Assembly: GCA_023405135.1 (NCBI GenBank)
Contig: JAEXYZ010000102.1
Span: 1-19,438, forward strand
Direction of reading: 5' to 3'
Origin: Bacillota bacterium
GTDB lineage: Bacteria; Bacillota; Bacilli; Bacillales_A; Planococcaceae
DNA: 19,438 nucleotides
The translations under genes and the position numbers were made by a program. The notes under the pieces are model-generated. The model searched no databases. It had not been told where the DNA came from and saw only the letters and a list, made by a program, of their open reading frames with translations. Positions 1-7,682 of the stretch are shown piece after piece (the first letter of the stretch is position 1; each line of letters opens with the position of its first letter).

Positions 1-1209
1 TTAGTGGATTTGGACGGGTTACCACCTGACTAATCCATTATAAAGGACTTTTTCTTTGCATAAAATAATAATATTGAACATTTTGAGTATTTTTAATAGT
101 GAATTTAAATTAATGCAACACTAGTGATTGACAACAAACATAATAAATCTTCTATTGTTGAACTTTGTAACGAACTTATTGAAATGATGGCTCACCCTTT
201 TGAAATACAATCTTATTCATTAAACATCCGTATAAATATTGGTGTTGCTTCTTATACAGAAGATATGAAAACGGAAGAAGATGCAATTGAATTTGCACAG
301 TTTGCAATGTTAGAAGCAAAAAATCGCCCTGAGCATTTTGCCTTTTATAAGCCTTCTATGATGTTAAAAAGAGAAGAACAACTAATGCTTCAAAATGACT
401 TATACAAAGCAGTACAAAATGAAGAATTTCATCTTCACTATCAACCTCAGTTAAACTTAAAAACAAAACGGCTAATTTCAATGGAAGCACTTGTTAGATG
501 GAAGCATCCTGAGAAAGGGCTAATTCCACCATGTGATTTTATTCCTCTTGCTGAAGAATCAGGATTAATCGTACCAATTGGGAAATGGGTTTTAGAAACT
601 GCATGTCGACAAACGAAGGAATTACAGCAATTAATTCAAAAACCTATAAAAGTTGCAGTGAATTTATCACTAAAACAGCTTTTTCACGAAAATTTTGTAC
701 AAGTAGTAGATAATATTTTAAAAGATACTCAGTTATCTCCGGAGCATTTACAGCTCGAAATAACAGAAAGTATGATAATGGATACGAAATATGTTTTGCC
801 GATTTTACATGATTTAAAAAAGCTAGGTGTTTCAATTGCCTTAGATGATTTCGGAAAAGGGTATTCTTCTTTAGCTTATTTGAAGGAATTACCGATCGAT
901 TGCTTAAAAATTGATCGAGAATTTGTGCAAAATGTGGATGAAAATAACGATGAACCATTATTGGATATGATGATTTCTATGGCAAAACATTTAAAATTGC
1001 AAGTTGTTGCAGAAGGAATTGAAAAAATAGAGCAATTTAATTACTTGCTTAATAGTGAGTGTGATATGATTCAAGGGTTTTTAATTAGTAAGCCAACTCC
1101 TTTTGAAAACATTAAGGAAAATTGTAAACGTGTCATTAATGAATGTAAAACGATACAGTGTAACATTCACTCGCATTATTATGGGTTAATTAAAGAAATC
1201 TTTAAATAA
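1..1209 (+). pseudogene. Decayed GGDEF-EAL cyclic-di-GMP protein; EAL phosphodiesterase domain still open
   Basis: The open frame from GTG 124 encodes 361 residues: the tail of a GGDEF domain (about 1-85) and a complete EAL domain (about 100-340). EAL residues are all visible: E121-A-L-V-R, N180, E212, D241-D242, K263, E297 and Q317, so the domain could still hydrolyse c-di-GMP. The GTG has no Shine-Dalgarno sequence and begins mid-domain. Upstream, frame 1 reads VDLDGL (first GGDEF strand) before a TAA at 31, and frame 2 reads SEFKLM, the position of the GG(D/E)EF motif, before TAG at 122. The spacing between these is too short for an intact domain. I infer deletions and frameshifts in a gene that starts left of the window. 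It closely resembles the full-length paralogue at 1910-4075. The loop-6 motif reads DDFGKGYSS instead of the usual DDFGTGYSS. Alternatively, the 124-1209 frame may be expressed as a stand-alone EAL protein, and 1-33 may be the end of an unrelated gene. Confidence -1.
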
Positions 1210-1214
1210 AAAAT

Positions 1215-1246
1215 GGGTGTCCAGAAATGTTAATTTCTAGACACCC
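1215..1246 (+). terminator. Terminator after the EAL pseudogene
   Basis: A 14-bp stem (1215-1228 with 1233-1246, one mismatch) around the loop GTTA begins 5 bases after the stop codon and is followed by a T-rich stretch (tcttatcttcttta). It directly abuts the dispersed repeat core at 1252. Confidence -1.
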
Positions 1247-1251
1247 TCTTA

Positions 1252-1335
1252 TCTTCTTTAGTAATTACTTGCTTAAGAGTAGAATATTGCTCCTGCGGTG
1301 GTCACGTCAAAACGTCACCATCTTCGTCGCAAAGG
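1252..1335 (+). repeat. Dispersed repeat core, copy 1 (flanked by hairpins)
   Basis: This 84-bp sequence recurs in inverted orientation at 11423-11501. The first 11 bases (tcttctttagt) and the last ~45 bases are nearly identical in the two copies, with a 5-nt length difference in the AT-rich middle. The conserved right half contains the direct repeat ACGTCA-AA-ACGTCA, which is also an imperfect palindrome. Both copies sit between convergent genes and are flanked on each side by a hairpin. No open reading frame fits it. Whether it is a MITE/REP-like element, a composite terminator or an RNA gene cannot be decided from two copies. Confidence -1.
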
Positions 1336-1362
1336 GTGCATCTGAAAGTTTCAAATGCACCC
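1334..1362 (-). terminator. Hairpin downstream of the cold-shock gene
   Basis: The stem GGGTGCAT (1334-1341) pairs with ATGCACCC (1355-1362), with additional inner pairing of TGAAA with TTTCA. It lies 14 bases beyond the csp stop codon and is the probable 3' end of that transcript. On the minus strand the U-run is short (TTT then GCG), so termination may be weak. Confidence -1.
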
Positions 1363-1376
1363 TTCTCTAATTTCAA

Positions 1377-1577
1377 TTAAAGTTTTACTACGTTAGAAGC
1401 TTGTGGTCCGCGGTTTCCTTCTTCAACTGCGAATTCAACTTTTTGACCTTCTTCTAAAGATTTGAAACCTTCACCTTGGATAGCAGAGAAGTGTACGAAT
1501 ACGTCGTTTCCACCTTCAACTTCGATGAATCCAAAACCTTTTTCTGAGTTAAACCATTTTACTGTACCTTGTGTCAT
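1377..1577 (-). CDS. Cold-shock protein (CspA/CspB family)
   Basis: This 66-residue single cold-shock domain is a cytoplasmic single-stranded nucleic acid binder and RNA chaperone. RNP1 is seen as K13-G-F-G-F-I and RNP2 as V26-F-V-H-F; the C-terminus NRGPQASNVVKL is the usual Bacillus Csp ending, and the length is typical. The ATG at 1577 has a strong GGAGGT eight bases upstream (1591-1586). It is monocistronic, convergent with the EAL pseudogene and divergent from the MASE3 protein gene. Its leader of roughly 140 nt carries a long hairpin followed by seven Us (see 1633-1694), suggesting control by RNA structure, as is common for cold-shock genes. The sequence resembles both CspB and CspD, so no symbol is given. 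Confidence -1.
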   Translation of the reverse strand: MTQGTVKWFNSEKGFGFIEVEGGNDVFVHFSAIQGEGFKSLEEGQKVEFAVEEGNRGPQASNVVKL

Positions 1578-1632
1578 TTTAAAAGACCTCCAAAAATTTA
1601 ATCAATAATCAATCACTTCCAACATACTAAAA

Positions 1633-1694
1633 AAATTCACACATTACAAAAAGTACCCGAACGATCACGATTACTTTTTGTAACATGTGAATTC
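1633..1694 (-). promoter_or_regulatory. Long leader hairpin with U-run upstream of the csp gene
   Basis: Two 23-nt arms (1633-1655 and 1672-1694) enclose a 16-nt loop. The three positions that do not pair on the + strand (1633/1694, 1642/1685, 1643/1684) all become G-U pairs in the minus-strand RNA, so the structure belongs to the csp transcript. The hairpin runs into seven Us before the coding region. No minus-strand gene lies upstream that it could terminate, so an attenuator or cold-responsive leader is inferred. Confidence -1.
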
Positions 1695-1726
1695 ATTAGA
1701 TATGAAGCAATATAATTATTATCTTA

Positions 1727-1756
1727 AGTATACACGTAAAATTGCCATTTGTCCAA
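1727..1756 (-). promoter_or_regulatory. Probable sigma-A promoter of the csp gene
   Basis: On the minus strand TTGGAC (1756-1751) is separated by 18 bases from TATACT (1732-1727). A start near 1720 would give a leader of about 140 nt that includes the hairpin at 1633-1694. The rest of the 1578-1909 intergenic region is AT-rich with no gene; it also holds the upstream region of the gene at 1910. Confidence -1.
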
Positions 1757-1909
1757 TAGAAAAGAAACAATAATGTATAGGTTTTAATTTTATTTTAAAA
1801 AGTGTTATGTTATTTGTGAATATTAAATGACATAATGATAAAACTATATTCTTTCAATACATAAATTGGTAACATGAAAATGTGAATATTTAGTTTTGGA
1901 GAGATATAT

Positions 1910-4075
1910 ATGAAAACTACTGATAGAGACTATTTGAAAAATATGTCCTATTACATACTATTTGCTTTAACTCTAATTATTTTTGTTTTTTTATTTAATA
2001 AGCAACTATATGGTATTTTTGGTGAGAAGAACTATGTATCCCTTCATTTAATATTTGAATTGTTTAGCATTGTTGTTACGATGTCTATTGCAATTCAAAT
2101 ATGGCTTACATCTCGTTTTAATTTAATAAATAAAGATATTTATTTAGGAGCATTGTTTTTATCATTAGCAATTTTTGAAATTGGACATGCAATGTCATAT
2201 AAAGGAATGCCCTTCTTTATAATTGAAAGTAGTCCATATCAAGCAACGTGGTTTTACATAATTTCAAGGTTGCTTTTACCGATAGGATTACTTTCTATTT
2301 TATTTTTAAAAGATAAGAAATTAACCGCTTTTCATCGATGGCTTGCTTTTAGTCTGTCGTTCCTTTTTACATATACAGTAATTATAGTAATTTATTTACC
2401 AAATAAAATTTTCCCCTTGCTTGTTATTGAGGGAAGTGGAACAACGCTTTTAAAAAATACAATGCAATATGTTGCAATAGCATTTCAAATAATTTTGATT
2501 ATTTTCTTGAAAAAACAATTTAAAAGGGAGCCAAGAAGAAGTTTATTATTAATTGTCTCTTCGATTTATATTATTTTAAGTGATATTTTTTACACAATAT
2601 ATGTAGATGTATATGATATATATAATTTTACTGGCCATTTATTTGAGCTTTTTGCTTATATTACGATTTTTAGATCGGTTTATTATTCAATTGTCGAACA
2701 ACCTTTTATTCATATGCGTGAAGCAAATCATCATCTTGAAAAATCTAGAGAAGAAATGCACAATATGGCCTATTATGATGAGATTACAAAATTGCCAAAC
2801 GAACGGTTTTTAATGGAGACTTTAAATAGGAGGTTTATGGAGAGCTTATCTCAAAAAACAGTTATAGTATTTGAATTTGATCGACTTTCAGCAATTAAAT
2901 CTTCTCTAGGCTCCGCTTACTCTGATCAAATTTTAAAAATAGCAGCTGATCGTCTACAAGTAGGGATTGGCAATAACTATGAGGTATATAAGCTTCGTAT
3001 CGATCAATTTGTAATTTTTATTAATGATATAAAAACAGATAAAGAAATTATGCAAATTTGTAAACAACTTAAGGACAAAATGACAATTCCATTTCACATA
3101 CAACATTTGTCTTTAATTAGTAATTTAAATATAGGAATAGCCCATTTCCCGAAGGATGGAAATTCAAATAATACATTAATAAAGCATGCTCAATTTGCAA
3201 TGTATGAGGCGGGCAATGTACCAGAACGTATTTTGTTTTATAAAACTTCTATGTTAAATGTACGGGTAAAACGAGTTGAATTAGAAAATGATTTATTTAA
3301 TGCGTTAGAAAAAAATGAGTTGTTTTTACAATATCAACCACAATTAAATATTCAAACAGGTGAAATCGAATCGATGGAGGCACTTGTAAGATGGAAACAT
3401 CCGAAAAAAGGTTGGATATCTCCTACTGACTTTATTCCTATCGCTGAAGAGTCAGGATTAATTATCCCTTTTGGGAATTGGGTGCTTGAAACAGCATGTA
3501 GGCAGTCGATGGAACTTAAAAATATTTTAAATAAACCGATTAAAGTAGCAGTTAATTTATCTGTCGTTCAATTATTCCAAAACAATTTTATACAAATTGT
3601 TAAGGACATTGTTGAGAAAACGAATATCCCACCAAATTTATTAGAACTGGAAATTACTGAAAGTATGACGATGAATAAGACGTATATTGCCCCAATTCTT
3701 AAAGAGCTTAAGGAAATTGGTATTACGGTTGCAATCGATGATTTTGGAACTGGATACTCGTCTTTATCTTATTTGAAGGATTTACCAATAGATTGTTTGA
3801 AAATTGATCGATCATTTGTACAGAACATAAAAAAACAAAATGATAAAGAACCTTTAGTAGATATGATTATATCAATGGCGCGACATTTGAAGCTAAAGGT
3901 GATCGCTGAGGGAATTGAAACTGATGAACAATTAAATTATCTTCAGATGAAAAAATGTGAAATAATTCAAGGATATTTAATTAGCAAACCGATTGATTTT
4001 CGTGAGTTAATTGAAAACTATCGGGCGATTCAAAAAAGTGCAATGGAAAAATTTAAGCTTGTTGATCAAGTTTAA
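1910..4075 (+). CDS. MASE3-GGDEF-EAL membrane cyclic-di-GMP phosphodiesterase
   Basis: This 721-residue protein has an N-terminal half with about eight hydrophobic segments between residues 14 and 260, ending in a MASE3-like stretch (GHLFELFAY ... EQPF). Next come a short linker, a GGDEF-fold domain (about 285-440) and a C-terminal EAL domain (about 460-705). The GGDEF signature is replaced by RIDQF at 363-367, so diguanylate cyclase activity is unlikely; the domain may only bind nucleotide or regulate. The EAL domain keeps E490-A-L-V-R, the NLS, EITES, DDFGTGYSS, KIDRSFV, AEGIE and QGYLISKP motifs, so c-di-GMP hydrolysis to pGpG is expected, controlled by a membrane-sensed signal. The ATG has GGAGAG six bases upstream. 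A terminator follows, so the gene is probably monocistronic. It is the intact paralogue of the pseudogene at 1-1209. Confidence -1.
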   Translation: MKTTDRDYLKNMSYYILFALTLIIFVFLFNKQLYGIFGEKNYVSLHLIFELFSIVVTMSIAIQIWLTSRFNLINKDIYLGALFLSLAIFEIGHAMSYKGMPFFIIESSPYQATWFYIISRLLLPIGLLSILFLKDKKLTAFHRWLAFSLSFLFTYTVIIVIYLPNKIFPLLVIEGSGTTLLKNTMQYVAIAFQIILIIFLKKQFKREPRRSLLLIVSSIYIILSDIFYTIYVDVYDIYNFTGHLFELFAYITIFRSVYYSIVEQPFIHMREANHHLEKSREEMHNMAYYDEITKLPNERFLMETLNRRFMESLSQKTVIVFEFDRLSAIKSSLGSAYSDQILKIAADRLQVGIGNNYEVYKLRIDQFVIFINDIKTDKEIMQICKQLKDKMTIPFHIQHLSLISNLNIGIAHFPKDGNSNNTLIKHAQFAMYEAGNVPERILFYKTSMLNVRVKRVELENDLFNALEKNELFLQYQPQLNIQTGEIESMEALVRWKHPKKGWISPTDFIPIAEESGLIIPFGNWVLETACRQSMELKNILNKPIKVAVNLSVVQLFQNNFIQIVKDIVEKTNIPPNLLELEITESMTMNKTYIAPILKELKEIGITVAIDDFGTGYSSLSYLKDLPIDCLKIDRSFVQNIKKQNDKEPLVDMIISMARHLKLKVIAEGIETDEQLNYLQMKKCEIIQGYLISKPIDFRELIENYRAIQKSAMEKFKLVDQV

Positions 4076-4083
4076 TCAAGGTG

Positions 4084-4120
4084 GAGCCTTCTCAAAATTT
4101 TGGAAAGGCTTCTTTTTTTT
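4084..4120 (+). terminator. Terminator after the MASE3-EAL gene
   Basis: The arm AGCCTT...CAAAA pairs imperfectly with TTTTGG-AAGGCT and is followed directly by a run of eight Ts. Confidence -1.
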
Positions 4121-4137
4121 GCTTTAAAAGGTTTTAG

Positions 4138-4166
4138 TTTTGATGAAGAAGTCAAAATAGTATAAT
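4138..4166 (+). promoter_or_regulatory. Probable sigma-A promoter of the metallophosphatase gene
   Basis: TTTTGA (4138-4143), a 17-base spacer and a perfect TATAAT (4161-4166) lie about 65 bases before the start codon. Confidence -1.
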
Positions 4167-4230
4167 ATTACATATTATTACAAGAAGAGAAGATTAAAAT
4201 CAATTGTGGTTAGTAAAATGAGGTGTGTGG

Positions 4231-5001
4231 ATGGATAAAGTATTTGCAATTGGTGACATTCATGGAAGTTACGAGTTGTTAGAGAGCCTGCTACAATTCT
4301 GGAATCATGAAGAGGAACAGCTTGTTTTTTTAGGTGACTATATTGATCGTGGACCTGACAGTTTAAAGGTATTGCAAAAGATTATTCAACTTACAAAGAC
4401 TTTTGGAGCTATTACACTGTGCGGGAATCATGAACAATTATTTTTAAATTGGTTAGAAAAACCCGAAGAAATATCGGAGTTTTATTTTAATCCTAAAGTT
4501 GGAGGAGCAGCTACAATTCAAAGCTTTTATTCAGAGCCCTCATTTAATCAATTAATAGATCGTTATTCTATAAAAGAAATGACGGAAACGATTCAAAGAA
4601 ATAATGAAGAAATTATTCAATTTCTAAAAAATTTAAGGCGGTTTTATCATTGGGATCCATACCTTTTTGTTCATGCAGGTATTGATGCAACTGTTAAAAA
4701 TTTTAGAGATACGAAAAAAGATGATTTTTTTTGGATAAGAGAGGAATTTTACTCTACACCACATTTAGCGAAGGAAATTGTTGTCTTTGGACACACACCA
4801 ACTGTTTTAATTAATAAAGATAAGTCGAGTAAAGTTTGGATTTCGCCTTGTCGTAAAAAAATTGGCATCGATGGGGGCGGGGCAATCTATGAACGAGGGC
4901 GCCTTCATGGAGTAGTTTTCACGAAAGGATCAAAAGAAATAACAATTCACTCGGTGAGAATTAATGAAAAACCGATTGTTGAAACGATAGAGATAGTGTA
5001 G
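4231..5001 (+). CDS. Calcineurin-like metallophosphoesterase (PPP-type Ser/Thr phosphatase or ApaH/PrpE-like)
   Basis: This 256-residue cytosolic protein carries the full PPP-family metal-site series: GDIHG (8-12), GDYIDRG (35-41), GNHE (65-68), H148 in VHAG and H188 in GHTP. These bind two metal ions and activate water for phosphoester hydrolysis. The family includes protein phosphatases and diadenosine tetraphosphate hydrolases such as PrpE and ApaH; the substrate cannot be told from sequence. I chose ATG 4231 because GAGGTG (4220-4225) sits five bases before it; a GTG at 4225 in the same frame overlaps that ribosome site and is less likely. The gene has its own promoter at 4138-4166. No clear terminator separates it from the next gene, although about 170 bases intervene. 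Confidence -1.
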   Translation: MDKVFAIGDIHGSYELLESLLQFWNHEEEQLVFLGDYIDRGPDSLKVLQKIIQLTKTFGAITLCGNHEQLFLNWLEKPEEISEFYFNPKVGGAATIQSFYSEPSFNQLIDRYSIKEMTETIQRNNEEIIQFLKNLRRFYHWDPYLFVHAGIDATVKNFRDTKKDDFFWIREEFYSTPHLAKEIVVFGHTPTVLINKDKSSKVWISPCRKKIGIDGGGAIYERGRLHGVVFTKGSKEITIHSVRINEKPIVETIEIV

Positions 5002-5122
5002 CTTCTGCGATTACACGCTATATTTTACATGTTCTAATGAAATAATTACGTGCTTTCGAATTACGTGGATTACCTTTTTAATCTCATTTTAAATTATCGT
5101 GAAAGGGAACCATTGCTGTTAA

Positions 5123-5131
5123 TGGTATAGT
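5123..5131 (+). promoter_or_regulatory. Possible extended -10 promoter for the osmC-like/ubiB-like operon
   Basis: TGG-TATAGT fits an extended -10 element; no good -35 is visible. It lies about 40 bases before the start and overlaps a small inverted repeat (CCATT ... AATGG). Confidence -1.
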
Positions 5132-5171
5132 AGCAGTAAGGAATATTTTGTAGCGACGGAGGGTGTAAGTG

Positions 5172-5630
5172 ATGGATGTTGTTGAGCATGTTTTTAGGCT
5201 TGAAAGTACTTGGAATGGTGGTAGAAATAACATTGGTGAAATAAAATGTGGACAATTGAATACAAAAGTGTCCATTCCAAAAGAAATGAATGGCCCTGGA
5301 GTAGGCACAAATCCTGACGAAATGCTACTTAGTGCAGCATCCACTTGCTATTTAATTTCACTTGCAACAATGCTTGATTATTCGAAAATAAAAGCAAGCC
5401 TTTCTCTTCATTCAGAAGGGATTGTTCAAACTTCAAATCATATATTTACATATAAAAAAATTATTCATAATATAAAAATTTTCCTTCAAGATGATTCAGA
5501 ACAAAATATTCGCATAGCTAATAGATTAGCACTTAAAGCTGAAAAAAGCTGTATGATTAGTAAAGCTTTAAAAGGAAACGTAGAAATTACAGTTAATTGT
5601 TCTATATCCAAAATGAAATTGAATGAATAA
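5172..5630 (+). CDS. OsmC/Ohr-family thiol peroxidase-like protein
   Basis: This 152-residue protein has the OsmC pattern. An N-terminal strand region leads to GTNPDEMLLSAASTC with the likely peroxidatic Cys59, and a second helix carries AEKSCMIS with Cys127 as the partner cysteine. Family members reduce organic hydroperoxides in the cytoplasm, often using lipoylated or dithiol partners; the actual substrate here is unknown. The GGAGGGTG ribosome site (5158-5165) suits ATG 5172; the in-frame GTG at 5169 is an alternative giving one extra residue. The ABC1/UbiB-like kinase gene starts only 15 bases after the stop, so the two are probably cotranscribed. This suggests a shared role in lipid or membrane oxidation stress (inference). 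Confidence -1.
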   Translation: MDVVEHVFRLESTWNGGRNNIGEIKCGQLNTKVSIPKEMNGPGVGTNPDEMLLSAASTCYLISLATMLDYSKIKASLSLHSEGIVQTSNHIFTYKKIIHNIKIFLQDDSEQNIRIANRLALKAEKSCMISKALKGNVEITVNCSISKMKLNE

Positions 5631-5645
5631 TAACAAGGAAAGTGA

Positions 5646-7631
5646 GTGAGAGGGATGCACATTTTTCAACAAATCGTTCAAATTTTACTCGTCTCAGTAT
5701 TTATCTTTTTTGTAAGTGGACGGTTAATAGGTTCCAATATTAATCTAATAAAACGAATTTTTTCTGTTATTATTAGTGTCTCATTCACAACGTTTATCTT
5801 CTGGTATACATATTTAAGAGGTGCGGATCATTCCTTCGATACGGTTAATAGCGTTGTTAATGTTGCAACTTTGTTATGGATTGGAAGTATGCTGCTAATT
5901 ACAATGCTCATTTATTTGTTTTTTGAGCTATTCGATCCAATTACGAATGAACAAACTGTAGGAAAAAAATCACTAATTATGCGAATGATTGGCTACTGGA
6001 GACATCAGAAACGTTTACGAAATGTATTAAGAATAGCCGTAACAAATGGTATTACAAGAACGATGAAATATGCTAGAAATCGGGACTCTGATAGAGAATT
6101 AGCCATTGCCCTTCGAGATACACTTGAACAATGTGGTGGGATTTTTATTAAATTTGGGCAAGTTTTATCTACTAGAAAAGAATTATTTTCACCGATTTTC
6201 ATTGAAGAGCTAGAACAATTACAACAAAATGTAACTCATCTCTCAGAAAAACAGGTGAATGATATACTACAACAAAATTTACCTGGTGACGTAAATGAAA
6301 TATTTTCATATTTTCAAACGACACCTATTGCAGCGGCATCGATTGGTCAAGTTCATAGAGCGATATTGCGTAATACAAATGAACAGGTTGTCGTAAAATT
6401 GCTACGACCAGAAGTCAAAGAAATTATGCGTGAGGACTTAAGTATTTTAATAGAATTTGCAAATTGGGTAACGAGTAAATCACAATGGGCGGAAAATCTT
6501 GGGTTCAGAGACTTAGCTGAAGGTTTTGCGGCATCATTAAGAGAAGAAATTGATTTTAATATTGAAGCCCGAAACATGATCCAAATTAATAATGTTTTGA
6601 AGCGTAGTGATTTAAAAGTAAATATCCCTAAAGTTTATGAGCAGTACAGCAATGAAAATTTACTAGTGATGAGTTTTGCTAAAGGAGTCAGTGTTGCAAG
6701 TAAGCATCAGATGAACGATATTGATTGTCCAGCTGTTGCAGAAACATTATTCTTTTCATATTTAGAGCAAGCACTTGTTTCAGGAATTTTCCATGCAGAT
6801 CCTCATCCAGGTAACATTTATGTAGATGTAGATACAGGAGAAATTACATTACTAGATTTTGGGGCAGTATGTCGATTGTCTTCATCACAGCAGGAAGGCT
6901 TGAAATTATTCTTTATAGGAATACAACAAAGTGATGCTTCCATTTTATTTGATGGTATTTCATTATTAGTTAAAAATAAATCAGATGTGGATCGAAATGA
7001 ATTAGAGCAGGCGATAAGTCAAATATTGCTAAAAATCTCTTATGTTGATTGTATTCAAACGGATGAGCTAGTCTATTCTATTTTTACAGTGATTCGTGAT
7101 TTTGGTCTTCATTTTTATCCATCTGTTAGTGTTGCCTTACGAGTAATTGTTACTTTGGACGGTACTCTACGAATTATCGACAATACTTTTAATATTTTTG
7201 AGGAAGCAAAATTATTCTCAAATCGTTATTTAAAGCTAGCATTTAAAAAGCCATTTAAAGAACCGTTTGCTACAAAGGAAAGATTAGAAGAGGAATTAGC
7301 ATTAATCATACCGAATTTACGAAAAATACCACGAAGAGTAGATCAGCTATTTAAGCGAGTGGAAGATGGCAAAGTTATTTTACATCATGATATTTTTTCA
7401 GATAAAAATAATGCAAGGTTTGTTTCTGAGTTATTTTCAAAATTTGTATTATTGCTAGTAGGAATTACATTTGGCATTATTTCGGTTGCATTATTAGCTA
7501 TTTCACAATTTATTAATACAGCTTATGCGATATATTTAAATGCTGCAGCCTATTTAGGGTTATTTTTATGCGCAGTATTACTTGTACGATTATCGATTCA
7601 GGCAATACGTGATATAAAGAGAATTGAATAA
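5646..7631 (+). CDS. ABC1/AarF/UbiB-family atypical kinase, membrane anchored
   Basis: The 661-residue protein has two N-terminal hydrophobic segments, a UbiB/ABC1 kinase-like core, and two C-terminal membrane segments (about 600-655) typical of bacterial UbiB. The core shows the invariant KFGQ at 169-172, the A-rich loop motif AAASIGQVHRA that replaces the P-loop, VVVKLL with the ATP-contact lysine, EIDFNIEARN, the catalytic HADPHPGN from 383, and metal-binding DFG at 404-406. Family members support ubiquinone synthesis in proteobacteria and lipid or quinone homeostasis elsewhere. A menaquinone-using firmicute would need another role, which is unresolved. GTG 5646 has AAGGA six bases upstream; ATG 5655 is an alternative start. 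It is the distal gene of the OsmC-like operon and ends at a strong terminator. Confidence -1.
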   Translation: MRGMHIFQQIVQILLVSVFIFFVSGRLIGSNINLIKRIFSVIISVSFTTFIFWYTYLRGADHSFDTVNSVVNVATLLWIGSMLLITMLIYLFFELFDPITNEQTVGKKSLIMRMIGYWRHQKRLRNVLRIAVTNGITRTMKYARNRDSDRELAIALRDTLEQCGGIFIKFGQVLSTRKELFSPIFIEELEQLQQNVTHLSEKQVNDILQQNLPGDVNEIFSYFQTTPIAAASIGQVHRAILRNTNEQVVVKLLRPEVKEIMREDLSILIEFANWVTSKSQWAENLGFRDLAEGFAASLREEIDFNIEARNMIQINNVLKRSDLKVNIPKVYEQYSNENLLVMSFAKGVSVASKHQMNDIDCPAVAETLFFSYLEQALVSGIFHADPHPGNIYVDVDTGEITLLDFGAVCRLSSSQQEGLKLFFIGIQQSDASILFDGISLLVKNKSDVDRNELEQAISQILLKISYVDCIQTDELVYSIFTVIRDFGLHFYPSVSVALRVIVTLDGTLRIIDNTFNIFEEAKLFSNRYLKLAFKKPFKEPFATKERLEEELALIIPNLRKIPRRVDQLFKRVEDGKVILHHDIFSDKNNARFVSELFSKFVLLLVGITFGIISVALLAISQFINTAYAIYLNAAAYLGLFLCAVLLVRLSIQAIRDIKRIE

Positions 7632-7634
7632 ACT

Positions 7635-7682
7635 AAGCGGCACTTTCTATTATGAAATAGAACTGGTAAGTGCCGCTTTTTT
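7635..7682 (+). terminator. Terminator of the osmC-like/ubiB-like operon
   Basis: AAGCGGCACTT (7635-7645) pairs perfectly with AAGTGCCGCTT (7668-7678), with an inner TCTATT/AATAGA extension, followed by a T-run. Confidence -1.

Noticed and set aside
644..958. Antisense open frame within the EAL domain
   Set aside because: It mirrors the coding frame of a clear EAL domain, has no family resemblance and no supporting context; the same holds for other open frames opposite fadN, fadA and fadE.
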